Part shown: positions 17,222 through 25,482 of the stretch, in pieces | How the letters are laid out: every line of letters starts with the position of its first letter | How positions within the stretch are numbered: the first letter of the stretch is position 1 | Source of the DNA: Mycolicibacterium cosmeticum | GTDB lineage: Bacteria > Actinomycetota > Actinomycetes > Mycobacteriales > Mycobacteriaceae | Assembly: GCF_000613185.1 (NCBI RefSeq) | Contig: NZ_CCBB010000003.1 | Span: forward strand, 372,001-436,000 | DNA: 64,000 nt | Direction: 5' to 3' | Program-made: the position numbers and the translations under genes | Notes under the pieces: model-generated | What the model saw: only the letters and a program-made list of their open reading frames with translations | The model's database searches: none | Told to the model about the DNA's origin: nothing

Positions 17222-17326
17222 TGGCTCAATGTAGCCGGTGGTTGGGCATCAGGTAGCCGATTGCGCACTGCACCGCGTCCCAGCGGTTCTCGCCCTTCGG
17301 TGACACAGTGCATCCGGCAACGTGTC

Positions 17327-17635
17327 CTAGCTGACCATGATGCCCACGGTCTGTCGGTCCTCCGATGACTGAAAAGGATCACCGGCGATGATCTCAAGCG
17401 ATGCTCTACCTGGGGCGCAAGCGCGCACCAGCACCACATTCGGTGGCCCTTGCGGGGCGAGCACCTCACCGTTCGTGGCGAGGATGGCCTCGCTGAAGAT
17501 GCCGAGGATTTCGATACTCGTTCCCTCGCGTACGACGGCGCCGGACGCCGAAAACCTGAGTACGTCTTCGACGTTGACAGTGAGATGAGCCGGTGGTGGT
17601 CCCGGTTCGTGCGTGATATCGACGTAGTGGGCCAT
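17327..17635 (-). CDS. Small hypothetical protein paired with metalloprotease
   Basis: 102 residues, ATG 17635, 16 nt downstream of the metalloprotease gene on the same strand. The sequence is beta-rich (HLTVNVEDVLRFSASGAVV, VVLVRACAPGRASLEII) with no signal peptide or membrane helix, suggesting an Ig-like or inhibitor-like fold. I do not recognise a family. Linkage suggests a partner, chaperone or inhibitor of the protease. Confidence 0.65.
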   Translation of the reverse strand: MAHYVDITHEPGPPPAHLTVNVEDVLRFSASGAVVREGTSIEILGIFSEAILATNGEVLAPQGPPNVVLVRACAPGRASLEIIAGDPFQSSEDRQTVGIMVS

Positions 17636-17651
17636 GCCCGGAACGCTACCG

Positions 17652-18557
17652 TCACACTGAGACGTCCACGTCTTCTTCTACGCCCCAATCATCGGCGGGG
17701 TCCGCGTAGCCGGCGCGGTCACCCGCGGAGTGTAATTTCGGGTACACCCGCGCAGCGAACGCGTAATCGGTTGCGTTGATATCGGTGCCGCCCCGGATGG
17801 GTTTGCCGTCATACGTGATCGCTCCCGGCAGCTGGTAACACATGATCGAGTCCTGGTCGGCGGCGGTTCCGATGATCGACGCGCTGTTCAGCGGTGTCAG
17901 CACTTGCTGGTCGACCATCTCCTTCGACCAGCCCTGGTTGGCCAGGAAATACGGATATGCCTTGGCCGGGTCGATTCGCTCCACCAGCTCTTTGCGCATG
18001 TGTTCGTGTGGGAAGCCGAGGGTGTGCCCCGCCTCGTGACGGATGACCCGCCGGAACTCCGAGTCCGGGGTGTTCATCGTGAAGTTCTGGAGATTCATCG
18101 TTTGCCGATTGGGCGGAACCAGCTTGATGTCGGAGCCGAGGTAGGACCAGTAACCGCCCGGTCCGCGAGATATGCGGACATCACCCACACCTGCGGTTTG
18201 GGTGAACGAGACGCCGGTCCGCAGGCTCCAGGCATTGAGATGGCTGACGATGCGGGCCCGCAGGTCCGACGGCGTGGCCTCCATGAAGCTGACCGAAAAC
18301 ACGCGCTGAGCAGGACCCCAGTACTTCGTTGTCAGCAGCGTGAGCGCCAGTGGCGCATCGGGAAGGGATGCAGCAATATTGGCGAACTCGAGGAGCGGTG
18401 CGTTCGCCGGGTTGAGTCTGATGCTCACCTTCGCGGCACGTTCGGTCAACCGGAGCGGCAGACGCTTGATGCTGCAGGCGACGTCCGGCGGGGAATCCGA
18501 CGGCTCGTGGCCGTTCGACGCATCAGACATCGTGGATTCGAGTTGTGTGGCGGTCAT
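17652..18557 (-). CDS. Astacin-like zinc metalloprotease (metzincin)
   Basis: 301 residues. The extended zinc motif HEAGHTLGFPHE (His174, Glu175, His178, His184) and a Met-turn SIMCY (Met239) define a metzincin of astacin/M12A type. A short N-terminal segment without an obvious secretion signal precedes a beta-rich domain. AGAGGA before ATG 18557 supports the start. The promoter region contains the perfect palindrome at 18639-18656 shared with the biosynthetic operon, so expression is probably co-controlled with that locus. The substrate is unknown. Confidence 0.85.
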   Translation of the reverse strand: MTATQLESTMSDASNGHEPSDSPPDVACSIKRLPLRLTERAAKVSIRLNPANAPLLEFANIAASLPDAPLALTLLTTKYWGPAQRVFSVSFMEATPSDLRARIVSHLNAWSLRTGVSFTQTAGVGDVRISRGPGGYWSYLGSDIKLVPPNRQTMNLQNFTMNTPDSEFRRVIRHEAGHTLGFPHEHMRKELVERIDPAKAYPYFLANQGWSKEMVDQQVLTPLNSASIIGTAADQDSIMCYQLPGAITYDGKPIRGGTDINATDYAFAARVYPKLHSAGDRAGYADPADDWGVEEDVDVSV

Positions 18558-18638
18558 GACAATGTCCTCTCGTTGTGATCACTGCGGCCGGTGCAGCAGC
18601 GATCACACCGAGTATCTGGCGGCGCAGGGGAGAGGATT

Positions 18639-18656
18639 CGAGTAGTGCACTACTCG
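18639..18656. promoter_or_regulatory. Perfect 18-bp palindrome, operator 2
   Basis: CGAGTAGTGCACTACTCG is a perfect dyad 81 nt upstream of the metalloprotease start. It matches the palindrome at 3284-3301 in all but two positions and shares flanking bases (GATT) with it. It probably marks a common regulator of the protease pair and the AfsA operon. Confidence 0.65.
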
Positions 18657-18705
18657 GGTTCGGGGCCGAGTCGCGCAGTACGTTTGACTGCAGACCGGAA
18701 CCGGT

Positions 18706-20847
18706 TCAGCGATTCTCGCTGAACGCCCGCAGCGAGGCCACCTGCTCGGGATCCAGTGAGGGCCGCACGGTCTCGCGGGCCTTGGCGACATCGTCCATCG
18801 TCACGTCGGCGGCGTCGATCGAGCGGCGCATCGCCGCCAGCGCGGCTTCGCGCAGCAGCGCCACGCAGTCGGCGGCGCTGTAGCCGTCCAGTTCCACGGC
18901 CAGCGCCTCCAGGTCGACATCGGGGGCCAGCGGGATGGACTTGCCGGCGGTGCGCAGGATGTCCTTGCGCGCCTGCGCATCCGGCGGTTCGACGAAGACC
19001 AGCTTCTCCAGCCGACCGGGCCGCAGCAGTGCCGGGTCGATGAGGTCGGGCCGGTTGGTGGCGCCGAGCACCACCACATCGCGCAGCGGTTCGATCCCGT
19101 CCAATTCGGTCAGCAGCGCGGCCACCACCCGGTCGGTGACCCCGGAATCATGGCTCTGCCCGCGCCGCGGTGCCAACGCGTCGATCTCGTCGAGGAATAC
19201 CAGCGACGGCGCGGAATCCCTTGCCCGCCTGAACAATTCGCGCACCGCCTTCTCCGACGCGCCCACCCACTTGTCCATCAGCTCGGCACCCTTGACCGCG
19301 TGCACGCTCAGCCGGCCCGAGCTGGCCAGCGCCCGCACCACGAACGTCTTACCGCAGCCGGGTGGGCCGTACAGCAGCACACCCCGAGGCGGCTGCACGC
19401 CCAGCCGGGCGAAGGTGTCGGGGTGCTGCAGTGGCCACAGCACGGCCTCGGTCAGCGCCTGCTTGGTCGCCACCATGTCGCCGACGTCGTCGAGGGTGAC
19501 CGAGCCGACGGCCACCTCCTCGGTTGCCGAGCGGGACAGCGGGCGGATCACCGACAGCGCGCCGGTCAGGTCGTCCTGGGTCAGCGTCGGCGGCTGCCCG
19601 TCACCGCTGGCCCGCGCCGCCGCGCGCAGGGCGGCCTCCCGAACCAGCGCGGCGAGGTCGGCCACGACGAAACCCGGTGTGCGTTCCGCGATGTCGTCCA
19701 ACGTCAGATCGGTGACCGGTACGCCACGCAGCAGCACCTCCAGCAGCGCCGCGCGGGTGGCGGCGTCCGGCAGGCTCACCCCGAGCTCCCGGTCGCACAG
19801 TTCGGGTGCGCGCAGCCGGGCGTCCACGTTGTCGGGCACCGCGGAGGTGGCGATGAATGCCACCCCCTTGGTGGCCACCGCGGTACGCAGCTCGGCCAGG
19901 ATCAGGGTCGCGACGGGCTCCGCGGCGGCCGGTAGCAGCGCGTCGATATCGGTGATCAGCAGCACGCCGCCGCCGTCGCGCACCTTGGCCACCGTCGCCG
20001 CCACCGTGGAGAGCCGGTCCTCGGCGCGCAACGCCCCGATCTCGGGCCCATCGAGCTCGACGAGCCTGCGGTGGGCGCACACCGCGCGCACCAGGGTGGC
20101 CTTGCCGGCGCCGGCCGGCCCGGACACCAGCACCCCGAGATTGGCTGTGGCGCCCAGGGTTTCCAGCAACTGCGGCTCGTCGAGCGCCAGCTTGAGCCAT
20201 TCGGTCAGCTTGCCGGCCTGGACGTGCGCGCCCTTGAGGTCGTCGAACGGGATCGCCGCCGTCGCCACGGTGGTGCGCAGCGGAACCGGCTCGGAGACGC
20301 CGTCGCCCCAGGACACCATCGAATTGGGTTGCACGCTGACCGTCCCGGCGGGGTCCACACCGGTGACGGTGAGCAGTTCCGAGGTCCAGGTGATGCCCAC
20401 CGAGGTGGCCAGCGCCGTCGTCGCCGCCGACGTGGAGGTGCCCGGCCCCAGATCGCGGGGCAGCAGCGACACGGTGTCGCCGACCGTCATCACCTTGCCC
20501 AGCAACGCCATTCGCAAGGTGGCCGGTGACACGGACTGGGTGGCCAGCCGCGACCCGGTCAGCGTGACCGATTTCGCGCCGTACACCGTCACCGGCTCCA
20601 CCACCACCGCAGCGTTCTCGCGCAATCCCGCGTTGGACAGCGTGACATCGTCGAGCAGGGCCACCCCGGCGGGGGTGCCGTCGGGCGCCACCCCGACTAC
20701 CGCGGCGGTGGGCCGCGCCCCCAGCAGTGACACCGCGTCCCATTCCCGGATGCCGAGTGCCGCGATGGCCTCCGGATGCAGGCGCACCACGCCGCGGCGC
20801 GAATCCAGCGCCGAGGTGTTCAGGCGCGCGGTCAGCGTCAGGGTCAT
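18706..20847 (-). CDS. CDC48-like double AAA ATPase (Rv0435c-type)
   Basis: 713 residues. An N-terminal CDC48-N-like double-psi-barrel region precedes two AAA modules. The first has a degenerate Walker A (GPAGAGKAT, near 245) and Walker B ITDIDAL lacking the usual glutamate. The second has intact GPPGCGKT near 485, FLDEIDAL near 540 and GATNRPD. So only the second module may hydrolyse ATP efficiently. Gene order (this gene, pssA, psd, moeA, SDR) matches M. tuberculosis Rv0435c-Rv0439c. It follows pssA by 10 nt. Confidence 0.9.
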   Translation of the reverse strand: MTLTLTARLNTSALDSRRGVVRLHPEAIAALGIREWDAVSLLGARPTAAVVGVAPDGTPAGVALLDDVTLSNAGLRENAAVVVEPVTVYGAKSVTLTGSRLATQSVSPATLRMALLGKVMTVGDTVSLLPRDLGPGTSTSAATTALATSVGITWTSELLTVTGVDPAGTVSVQPNSMVSWGDGVSEPVPLRTTVATAAIPFDDLKGAHVQAGKLTEWLKLALDEPQLLETLGATANLGVLVSGPAGAGKATLVRAVCAHRRLVELDGPEIGALRAEDRLSTVAATVAKVRDGGGVLLITDIDALLPAAAEPVATLILAELRTAVATKGVAFIATSAVPDNVDARLRAPELCDRELGVSLPDAATRAALLEVLLRGVPVTDLTLDDIAERTPGFVVADLAALVREAALRAAARASGDGQPPTLTQDDLTGALSVIRPLSRSATEEVAVGSVTLDDVGDMVATKQALTEAVLWPLQHPDTFARLGVQPPRGVLLYGPPGCGKTFVVRALASSGRLSVHAVKGAELMDKWVGASEKAVRELFRRARDSAPSLVFLDEIDALAPRRGQSHDSGVTDRVVAALLTELDGIEPLRDVVVLGATNRPDLIDPALLRPGRLEKLVFVEPPDAQARKDILRTAGKSIPLAPDVDLEALAVELDGYSAADCVALLREAALAAMRRSIDAADVTMDDVAKARETVRPSLDPEQVASLRAFSENR

Positions 20848-20857
20848 CCGGTGTGAC

Positions 20858-21727
20858 TCACTGCCGCCCGGGCGGCTTACGCAGGCCGAGCCGGGAGACC
20901 GAGCGCCGGTGCGGCTGCTGGGTGCGCCGAATGGCCCGGCGCGCTGCGCGTTGCTGACGCGGTTTGTCGTTCCAGGATTCCGGGTGGGCGGCCACCCAGC
21001 GCTTGCTGCGCACCGCGAACGGGATGTGGATGACGTAGGCGACGATGATCACCATGATCACGATGTAGCCGTACAGCACCGAGGCGGCGACGCCGATCGC
21101 CAGCAGGGCCAGCAGCGGCGCCACCATGTTCGGCGGCACCGAGAAGGTGTGCACCTTGCGCATCGGGATGGCGCTGACCACCAGCAGCGAGACGCCGATC
21201 ATCCAGGCGATCACCACCCATTCGGCGGCCGGGGTGTTCCACCAGTCGCCGGGGAACTGCATCTTGACCGCGATCGGGCCGATCGCGCCGATGGCGCCGG
21301 CCGGGGCCGGCATGCCCATGAAGTATTCCTTCTCGTACGCGGGCAGATCGGCGTCGAGCATGGCGTTGAACCGGGCCAGCCGCAGCACGATGCACACCGC
21401 GTAGAACAGCACCACGATCCAGCCGATCTGCGAATGCGACAGCAGCGTGGCGTACACGATGAAGGCAGGCGCCACACCGAAATTCACCGCGTCGGCCAGC
21501 GAGTCGATCTCCTCGCCCATGCGGGAGGTGGCCTTGAGCATCCGGGCGGTGCGGCCGTCGAGCGCATCCAGGATGGCGGCGACGGCCAGCAGTGCCATCG
21601 CCTCGGTGGGCCGGCCGTCCAGGGCGAACTTCACCGCCGAGAGCCCGAGGCAGATGGCGGCGACGGTCATCGCGCTGGGCAGGATCCGCAGGCTCACCGT
21701 CGGCGGCTTGATCCGGGCCTTGATCAT
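20858..21727 (-). CDS. pssA: CDP-diacylglycerol-serine O-phosphatidyltransferase
   Basis: 289 residues, multipass membrane enzyme that makes phosphatidylserine from CDP-diacylglycerol. The CDP-alcohol phosphotransferase motif is complete: DGRTARMLKATSRMG then EEIDSLAD, i.e. DGxxAR, Gly, and two spaced Asp near residues 55-80. The basic C-terminal ~60 residues are an actinobacterial extension. It lies 13 nt downstream of psd, and the two genes encode consecutive steps to phosphatidylethanolamine. Confidence 0.93.
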   Translation of the reverse strand: MIKARIKPPTVSLRILPSAMTVAAICLGLSAVKFALDGRPTEAMALLAVAAILDALDGRTARMLKATSRMGEEIDSLADAVNFGVAPAFIVYATLLSHSQIGWIVVLFYAVCIVLRLARFNAMLDADLPAYEKEYFMGMPAPAGAIGAIGPIAVKMQFPGDWWNTPAAEWVVIAWMIGVSLLVVSAIPMRKVHTFSVPPNMVAPLLALLAIGVAASVLYGYIVIMVIIVAYVIHIPFAVRSKRWVAAHPESWNDKPRQQRAARRAIRRTQQPHRRSVSRLGLRKPPGRQ

Positions 21728-21740
21728 TTTTCCCCGGCGA

Positions 21741-22451
21741 TCATCGCAACTCGGCCAACACGGTTTCGCCGCCGATCGCGCGTTGCCCGATCTCGACGGC
21801 CACCTTGGCGCCGTCGGGCAGGTAGGTGTCCAGCCGGGACCCGAAACGGATCAGGCCGTACGTTTCGCCGAGGGCCAGTTTGTCGCCGGGGCGGGCGGTG
21901 CAGACGATCCGCCGGGCCAGCAGGCCGGCGATCTGCACGGCGACCACGTCCACCCCGTCCGGGGTGCGGATCAGCAGGCTGTTGCGTTCGTTGGCCTCGC
22001 TGGCGGTGTCCTTGTCGGCGGACTGGAACTGGCCGGGCCGGTGCCGCACGGCCACCACCTCGCCGGCCGCCGGGGCGCGCTGCACATGCGCGTCGAACAG
22101 CGACAGGAAGATGCTGATCCGTGTCATCGGGGTGTCCGGCAGACCGAGCTCGGCCGGCGGCACCGCCTGGTCGATCAGGGTGACCCGGCCGTCGGCGGGC
22201 GCCACCACGACACCCGGCCGGGTGGGCGGCACCCGCGGCGGGTGCCGGAAGAACAACGCGCAGAAGCTCGCGGCGGACAGGCCGGTGTTGCGCAGCCAGC
22301 GCCGGTTGCGCCCGGCGAGCGCGATGCCCAGGCCACCGGCGATGAACGGCAGGCCGGCCGGGTGGATCGGGGGGACGGTCGAGCGGACGAGCTCGACGAA
22401 GCGCTCGGCTTCGGAGGAGGTGTCGTCGGAGGGGCGGGCAGGTCTGGCCAT
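21741..22451 (-). CDS. psd: Phosphatidylserine decarboxylase proenzyme
   Basis: 236 residues, short archaeal/actinobacterial type. The self-cleavage site is the GS pair in [13 protein letters not shown] near residue 205; the new N-terminal serine becomes the pyruvoyl group. It converts phosphatidylserine to phosphatidylethanolamine at the membrane. The start is ATG 22451, 24 nt after the moeA stop. Confidence 0.93.
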   Translation of the reverse strand: MARPARPSDDTSSEAERFVELVRSTVPPIHPAGLPFIAGGLGIALAGRNRRWLRNTGLSAASFCALFFRHPPRVPPTRPGVVVAPADGRVTLIDQAVPPAELGLPDTPMTRISIFLSLFDAHVQRAPAAGEVVAVRHRPGQFQSADKDTASEANERNSLLIRTPDGVDVVAVQIAGLLARRIVCTARPGDKLALGETYGLIRFGSRLDTYLPDGAKVAVEIGQRAIGGETVLAELR

Positions 22452-22475
22452 GGCGGCTCCCGATTCTACGTGGAT

Positions 22476-23678
22476 TCAGCCGGCTGACAGGTCCCAGACC
22501 CGGACGGCGGATCCGGCCGCGATCTGCTCGACGTCCTCGTCGATGTCCAGCAGGCAGTTCGACGACGCCAGCCAGCGCAGGTGGTGCGAGGCCGGTGGCC
22601 CGAAACTGGTCACCGTCTCACCCGCCAGCATGCCCCTGCGGAACTGTCGTTTGCCCTTCGGCGAGGTCAGGTCGTCGGTCAGCGTCACGGTGCGCCGGGG
22701 CCGGTCGCCCACCAGCCCCATGGCGGCGCGCAACGGGGCCCGCACGAACACCTCGAAGGACACCAGTGAGCTCACCGGATTGCCGGGCAGCGTGACGATG
22801 GGCGTGCCGGCCACCGTGCCGGAGCCCTGCGGCATGCCGGGCTGCATGGCCACCTTGACGAACTCCACCTCACCGGACAAGGCGTCCTTGACCACCTCGT
22901 AGGCGCCCGCGCTGACCCCTCCGGTGGTGATGATCAGGTCGGCGGCCGTGGTGTAGCTGCTCAGCGCGTCCCGGAAGGCGTCGACATCGTCACCCACCAT
23001 CGGGCAGGCGACCACCTCGCCGCCGGCATCGCGGACGGCGGCGGCCAGCATCACGGCGTTGGACTCGTAGATCTGGCCGGGCAGCAGCGCCGTGCCCGGC
23101 GCCACCAACTCCGAGCCGGTCGACATCACCAGCACCCGCTGCCGCGGCAGCACGGTCAGCTCACCGAGGCCCAGCGCCGCGGCCAGGCCGAGCGCCGCCG
23201 GGGTGAGCACCTGACCGGCGCGCAGCACCGTCGTCCCGGCCGCGACGTCCTCGCCCGCGCGCCGGACGTGCTGACCGGCGCGCGCGGCGGTGCGGATCGC
23301 GACGGTCGGGGAGGGCTTCGCGAAGTCCGCGTCCGTGGCCTCCACCGGAACCACGGCGGTCGCCCCGGCCGGCAGCGGAGCGCCGGTCATGATCCGTTGC
23401 GCCGTACCGGGTTTCAGCGCGCCGGTGTCGGTGCGCCCGGCCGGGATGTCGTCGGCGACGGGCAGGACGACCGGGTGCTCGGCGCCGGCGCCGGCGATGT
23501 CGTCGGCGTACACCGCGAAGCCGTCCATCGCCGAGTTGTCGAAGCCGGGCAGCGCCAGCGGCGCCACCACGTCGGCGGCCAGGGCCAGCCCCAGCGCGTC
23601 GGCCAGCGGCATCACGACGGGGTCGCGCGGCGTGATCAGGCCCGCGATGACGCGCTGGTGTTCGTCGACCGTGCGCAT
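22476..23678 (-). CDS. moeA: Molybdopterin molybdenumtransferase
   Basis: 400 residues. Motifs of the MoeA domains: DNSAMDGFAVYADD near residue 50, TTGGVSAGAYEVVKD near 245 and LPGNPVSSLVSFEVF near 295. It inserts molybdate into adenylated molybdopterin in molybdenum cofactor synthesis. The ATG at 23678 shares its A with the TGA of the upstream SDR gene, which fixes the start; a long upstream reading is a shadow of the SDR gene. It corresponds to the moeA2 position in M. tuberculosis. Confidence 0.92.
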   Translation of the reverse strand: MRTVDEHQRVIAGLITPRDPVVMPLADALGLALAADVVAPLALPGFDNSAMDGFAVYADDIAGAGAEHPVVLPVADDIPAGRTDTGALKPGTAQRIMTGAPLPAGATAVVPVEATDADFAKPSPTVAIRTAARAGQHVRRAGEDVAAGTTVLRAGQVLTPAALGLAAALGLGELTVLPRQRVLVMSTGSELVAPGTALLPGQIYESNAVMLAAAVRDAGGEVVACPMVGDDVDAFRDALSSYTTAADLIITTGGVSAGAYEVVKDALSGEVEFVKVAMQPGMPQGSGTVAGTPIVTLPGNPVSSLVSFEVFVRAPLRAAMGLVGDRPRRTVTLTDDLTSPKGKRQFRRGMLAGETVTSFGPPASHHLRWLASSNCLLDIDEDVEQIAAGSAVRVWDLSAG

Positions 23679-24604
23679 CAGACCGGGAACGTCACGCCGG
23701 TGAGTTCCTCCGAGACCGTCCACAGCCGGCGCGCCAGCTCGACATCGTGCGACTGGTCGGTCGAGGTGACCAGTTCGGGATGGCCGATGAGCCCGAACGA
23801 CGCGACCGGGAAGGCCGGGCCGTAGTACTGGCCACCGCGCACGGCCGGATCGGTCGCGGCGCGCAGGGTCGCCAGAGCGCCTACCTGCGCGCTGTTGGTG
23901 ACCAGCCCGGTGAGGGTGGCGACGCCGGGCAGCTCGTTGCCGGGGGTGTGCCGCATCAGTTCGGTGTTGGAGATCCCGGGATGGGCGGCCACCGCGATGG
24001 TCGCGTTGTGATGCGAGGAGAGCCGGCGCTGCAGCTCGTAGGTGAACAGCAGATTGGACAGCTTGGACTGGCCGTACGCGGCCACCCGGTTGTAGCTGCG
24101 TTCCCACTGCAGATCGTCGAAATGGATGCCGGCCTGGATCCGGTGGGCGATGCTGGCCACCGCCACCACGCGCGAACCCGCAACGGGCAGAAGACGATCC
24201 AGCAGCAGGCCGGTCAGCGCGAACGGGCCCAGGTGGTTGGTGCCGAACTGCAGCTCGAACCCGTCGGCGGTGGTCTGCTTGGGCGGGTACATCACGCCGG
24301 CGTTGTTGATCAGCAGATCGATCTTGTCGAATTCGTCGCGCAGCTGGCCGGCCGCCTCGCGGATTGAGGCCAGCGATCCCAGATCCAGCTTCTGCACCGT
24401 GACGTCGCCCGGGATCTTGGCCGCCGCGGCGGCCCCCTTGGCGGTGTCGCGCACCGCGATGACGACGCGGGCACCGCGGGCGGCCAGCACCCGCGCGGTT
24501 TCGAACCCCAGCCCGGTGTTGGCGCCGGTGACGATCGCGATCTTGCCGGTCTGGTCGGGCACGTCGGCCTCGGTCCAGCGGCGTCCGAAGAACAGGCTCC
24601 CCAT
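23678..24604 (-). CDS. SDR oxidoreductase (Rv0439c-type)
   Basis: About 308 residues. Cofactor motif TGANTGLG near residue 25, NNAGVM, and catalytic YGQSK. It is retinol-dehydrogenase-like, with unknown substrate. I use ATG 24604; a GTG at 24616 four codons earlier is also possible and neither has a clear ribosome-binding site. It is translationally coupled to moeA. A close paralogue lies at 28054-28995. Confidence 0.88.
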   Translation of the reverse strand: MGSLFFGRRWTEADVPDQTGKIAIVTGANTGLGFETARVLAARGARVVIAVRDTAKGAAAAAKIPGDVTVQKLDLGSLASIREAAGQLRDEFDKIDLLINNAGVMYPPKQTTADGFELQFGTNHLGPFALTGLLLDRLLPVAGSRVVAVASIAHRIQAGIHFDDLQWERSYNRVAAYGQSKLSNLLFTYELQRRLSSHHNATIAVAAHPGISNTELMRHTPGNELPGVATLTGLVTNSAQVGALATLRAATDPAVRGGQYYGPAFPVASFGLIGHPELVTSTDQSHDVELARRLWTVSEELTGVTFPV

Positions 24605-24654
24605 GTTCGGCAACACTACTGGGCGGCCCGAGTTGCGCCAGAGGACCGGCCGTT

Positions 24655-24660
24655 TACTGT
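24655..24660 (+). promoter_or_regulatory. Candidate -10 box of HAD gene
   Basis: TACTGT fits TANNNT and ends 6 nt before ATG 24667, consistent with a leaderless transcript. Confidence 0.45.
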
Positions 24661-24666
24661 CGGCAC

Positions 24667-25482
24667 ATGGCGATCGGTGGCGTGCTGTTCGATATCGACG
24701 GTGTCCTGGTGACGTCGTGGCAACCGATTCCCGGCGCGGCCGAGGCGCTGCAGGCGCTTTCGGCGAACCAGATCGCCCGCAGCTACCTGACCAACACCAC
24801 CACCCGCACCCGTCGGCAGATCGCCGACCTGCTCACCGCGGCCGGCATGGCCGTCGCGCCCGACGAGGTGGTGACCTCGGCGCTGCTCACCGCGGAGTAC
24901 GTGCGGGACCGCTATCCCGGCGCCCGGTGTTTCCTGGTGAACAGCGGGGACATCGCCGAGGACATGGCGGGCGTGGACATCGTCTACTCGCATCAGTTCA
25001 CCGGGCCTGCGGCGCCGGAGACCCCGGATGTCGTGCTGCTCGGCGGCGCGGGCCCGGAATACAGCCACCTGACCCTGAGCTGGGTGTACGACTGGATGGC
25101 CCAGGGCGTGCCGGTGGTGGCGATGCACCGCAGCACCGCGTGGACCACCACCGACGGACTGCGGGTGGACACCGGGATGTACCTGATCGGGATGGAGGAG
25201 ACATCCGGGCGCAAGGCCACCGCGGTCGGTAAGCCGGCCCCGCAGGGTTTCCTGGCCGCCGCGAACCGGCTGGGCGTGGACCCCGAGGAGATGTACATGG
25301 TCGGCGACGACCTCAACAACGACGTGCTGGCGGCCCAGGTGGTCGGTATGACCGGTGTGCTGGTGCGCACCGGCAAGTTCCGGCAGGCCACCTTGGACCG
25401 TTGGGCCGCAGACGATTTCGCCATGCAGCCGAACCGCGTCATCGATTCGGTGGCCGACCTGCCCGAGCTGCTGGGGCTCTAA
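24667..25482 (+). CDS. HAD-superfamily hydrolase (TIGR01458/NagD-like)
   Basis: 271 residues. The HAD motifs are clear: [11 protein letters not shown] at residues 9-19, TNTTTR near 45, [11 protein letters not shown] near 195 and [13 protein letters not shown] near 220. The fold matches class IIA phosphatases acting on small phosphorylated metabolites. The 3' end overlaps the convergent helicase gene by 4 bp. Confidence 0.88.
   Translation: MAIGGVLFDIDGVLVTSWQPIPGAAEALQALSANQIARSYLTNTTTRTRRQIADLLTAAGMAVAPDEVVTSALLTAEYVRDRYPGARCFLVNSGDIAEDMAGVDIVYSHQFTGPAAPETPDVVLLGGAGPEYSHLTLSWVYDWMAQGVPVVAMHRSTAWTTTDGLRVDTGMYLIGMEETSGRKATAVGKPAPQGFLAAANRLGVDPEEMYMVGDDLNNDVLAAQVVGMTGVLVRTGKFRQATLDRWAADDFAMQPNRVIDSVADLPELLGL

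Noticed and set aside
18935..22117. 1060-codon + strand open frame opposite the AAA ATPase, pssA and psd
   Set aside because: It is antisense to three well-recognised genes and has low-complexity Ser/Arg/Thr composition typical of high-G+C shadow frames.
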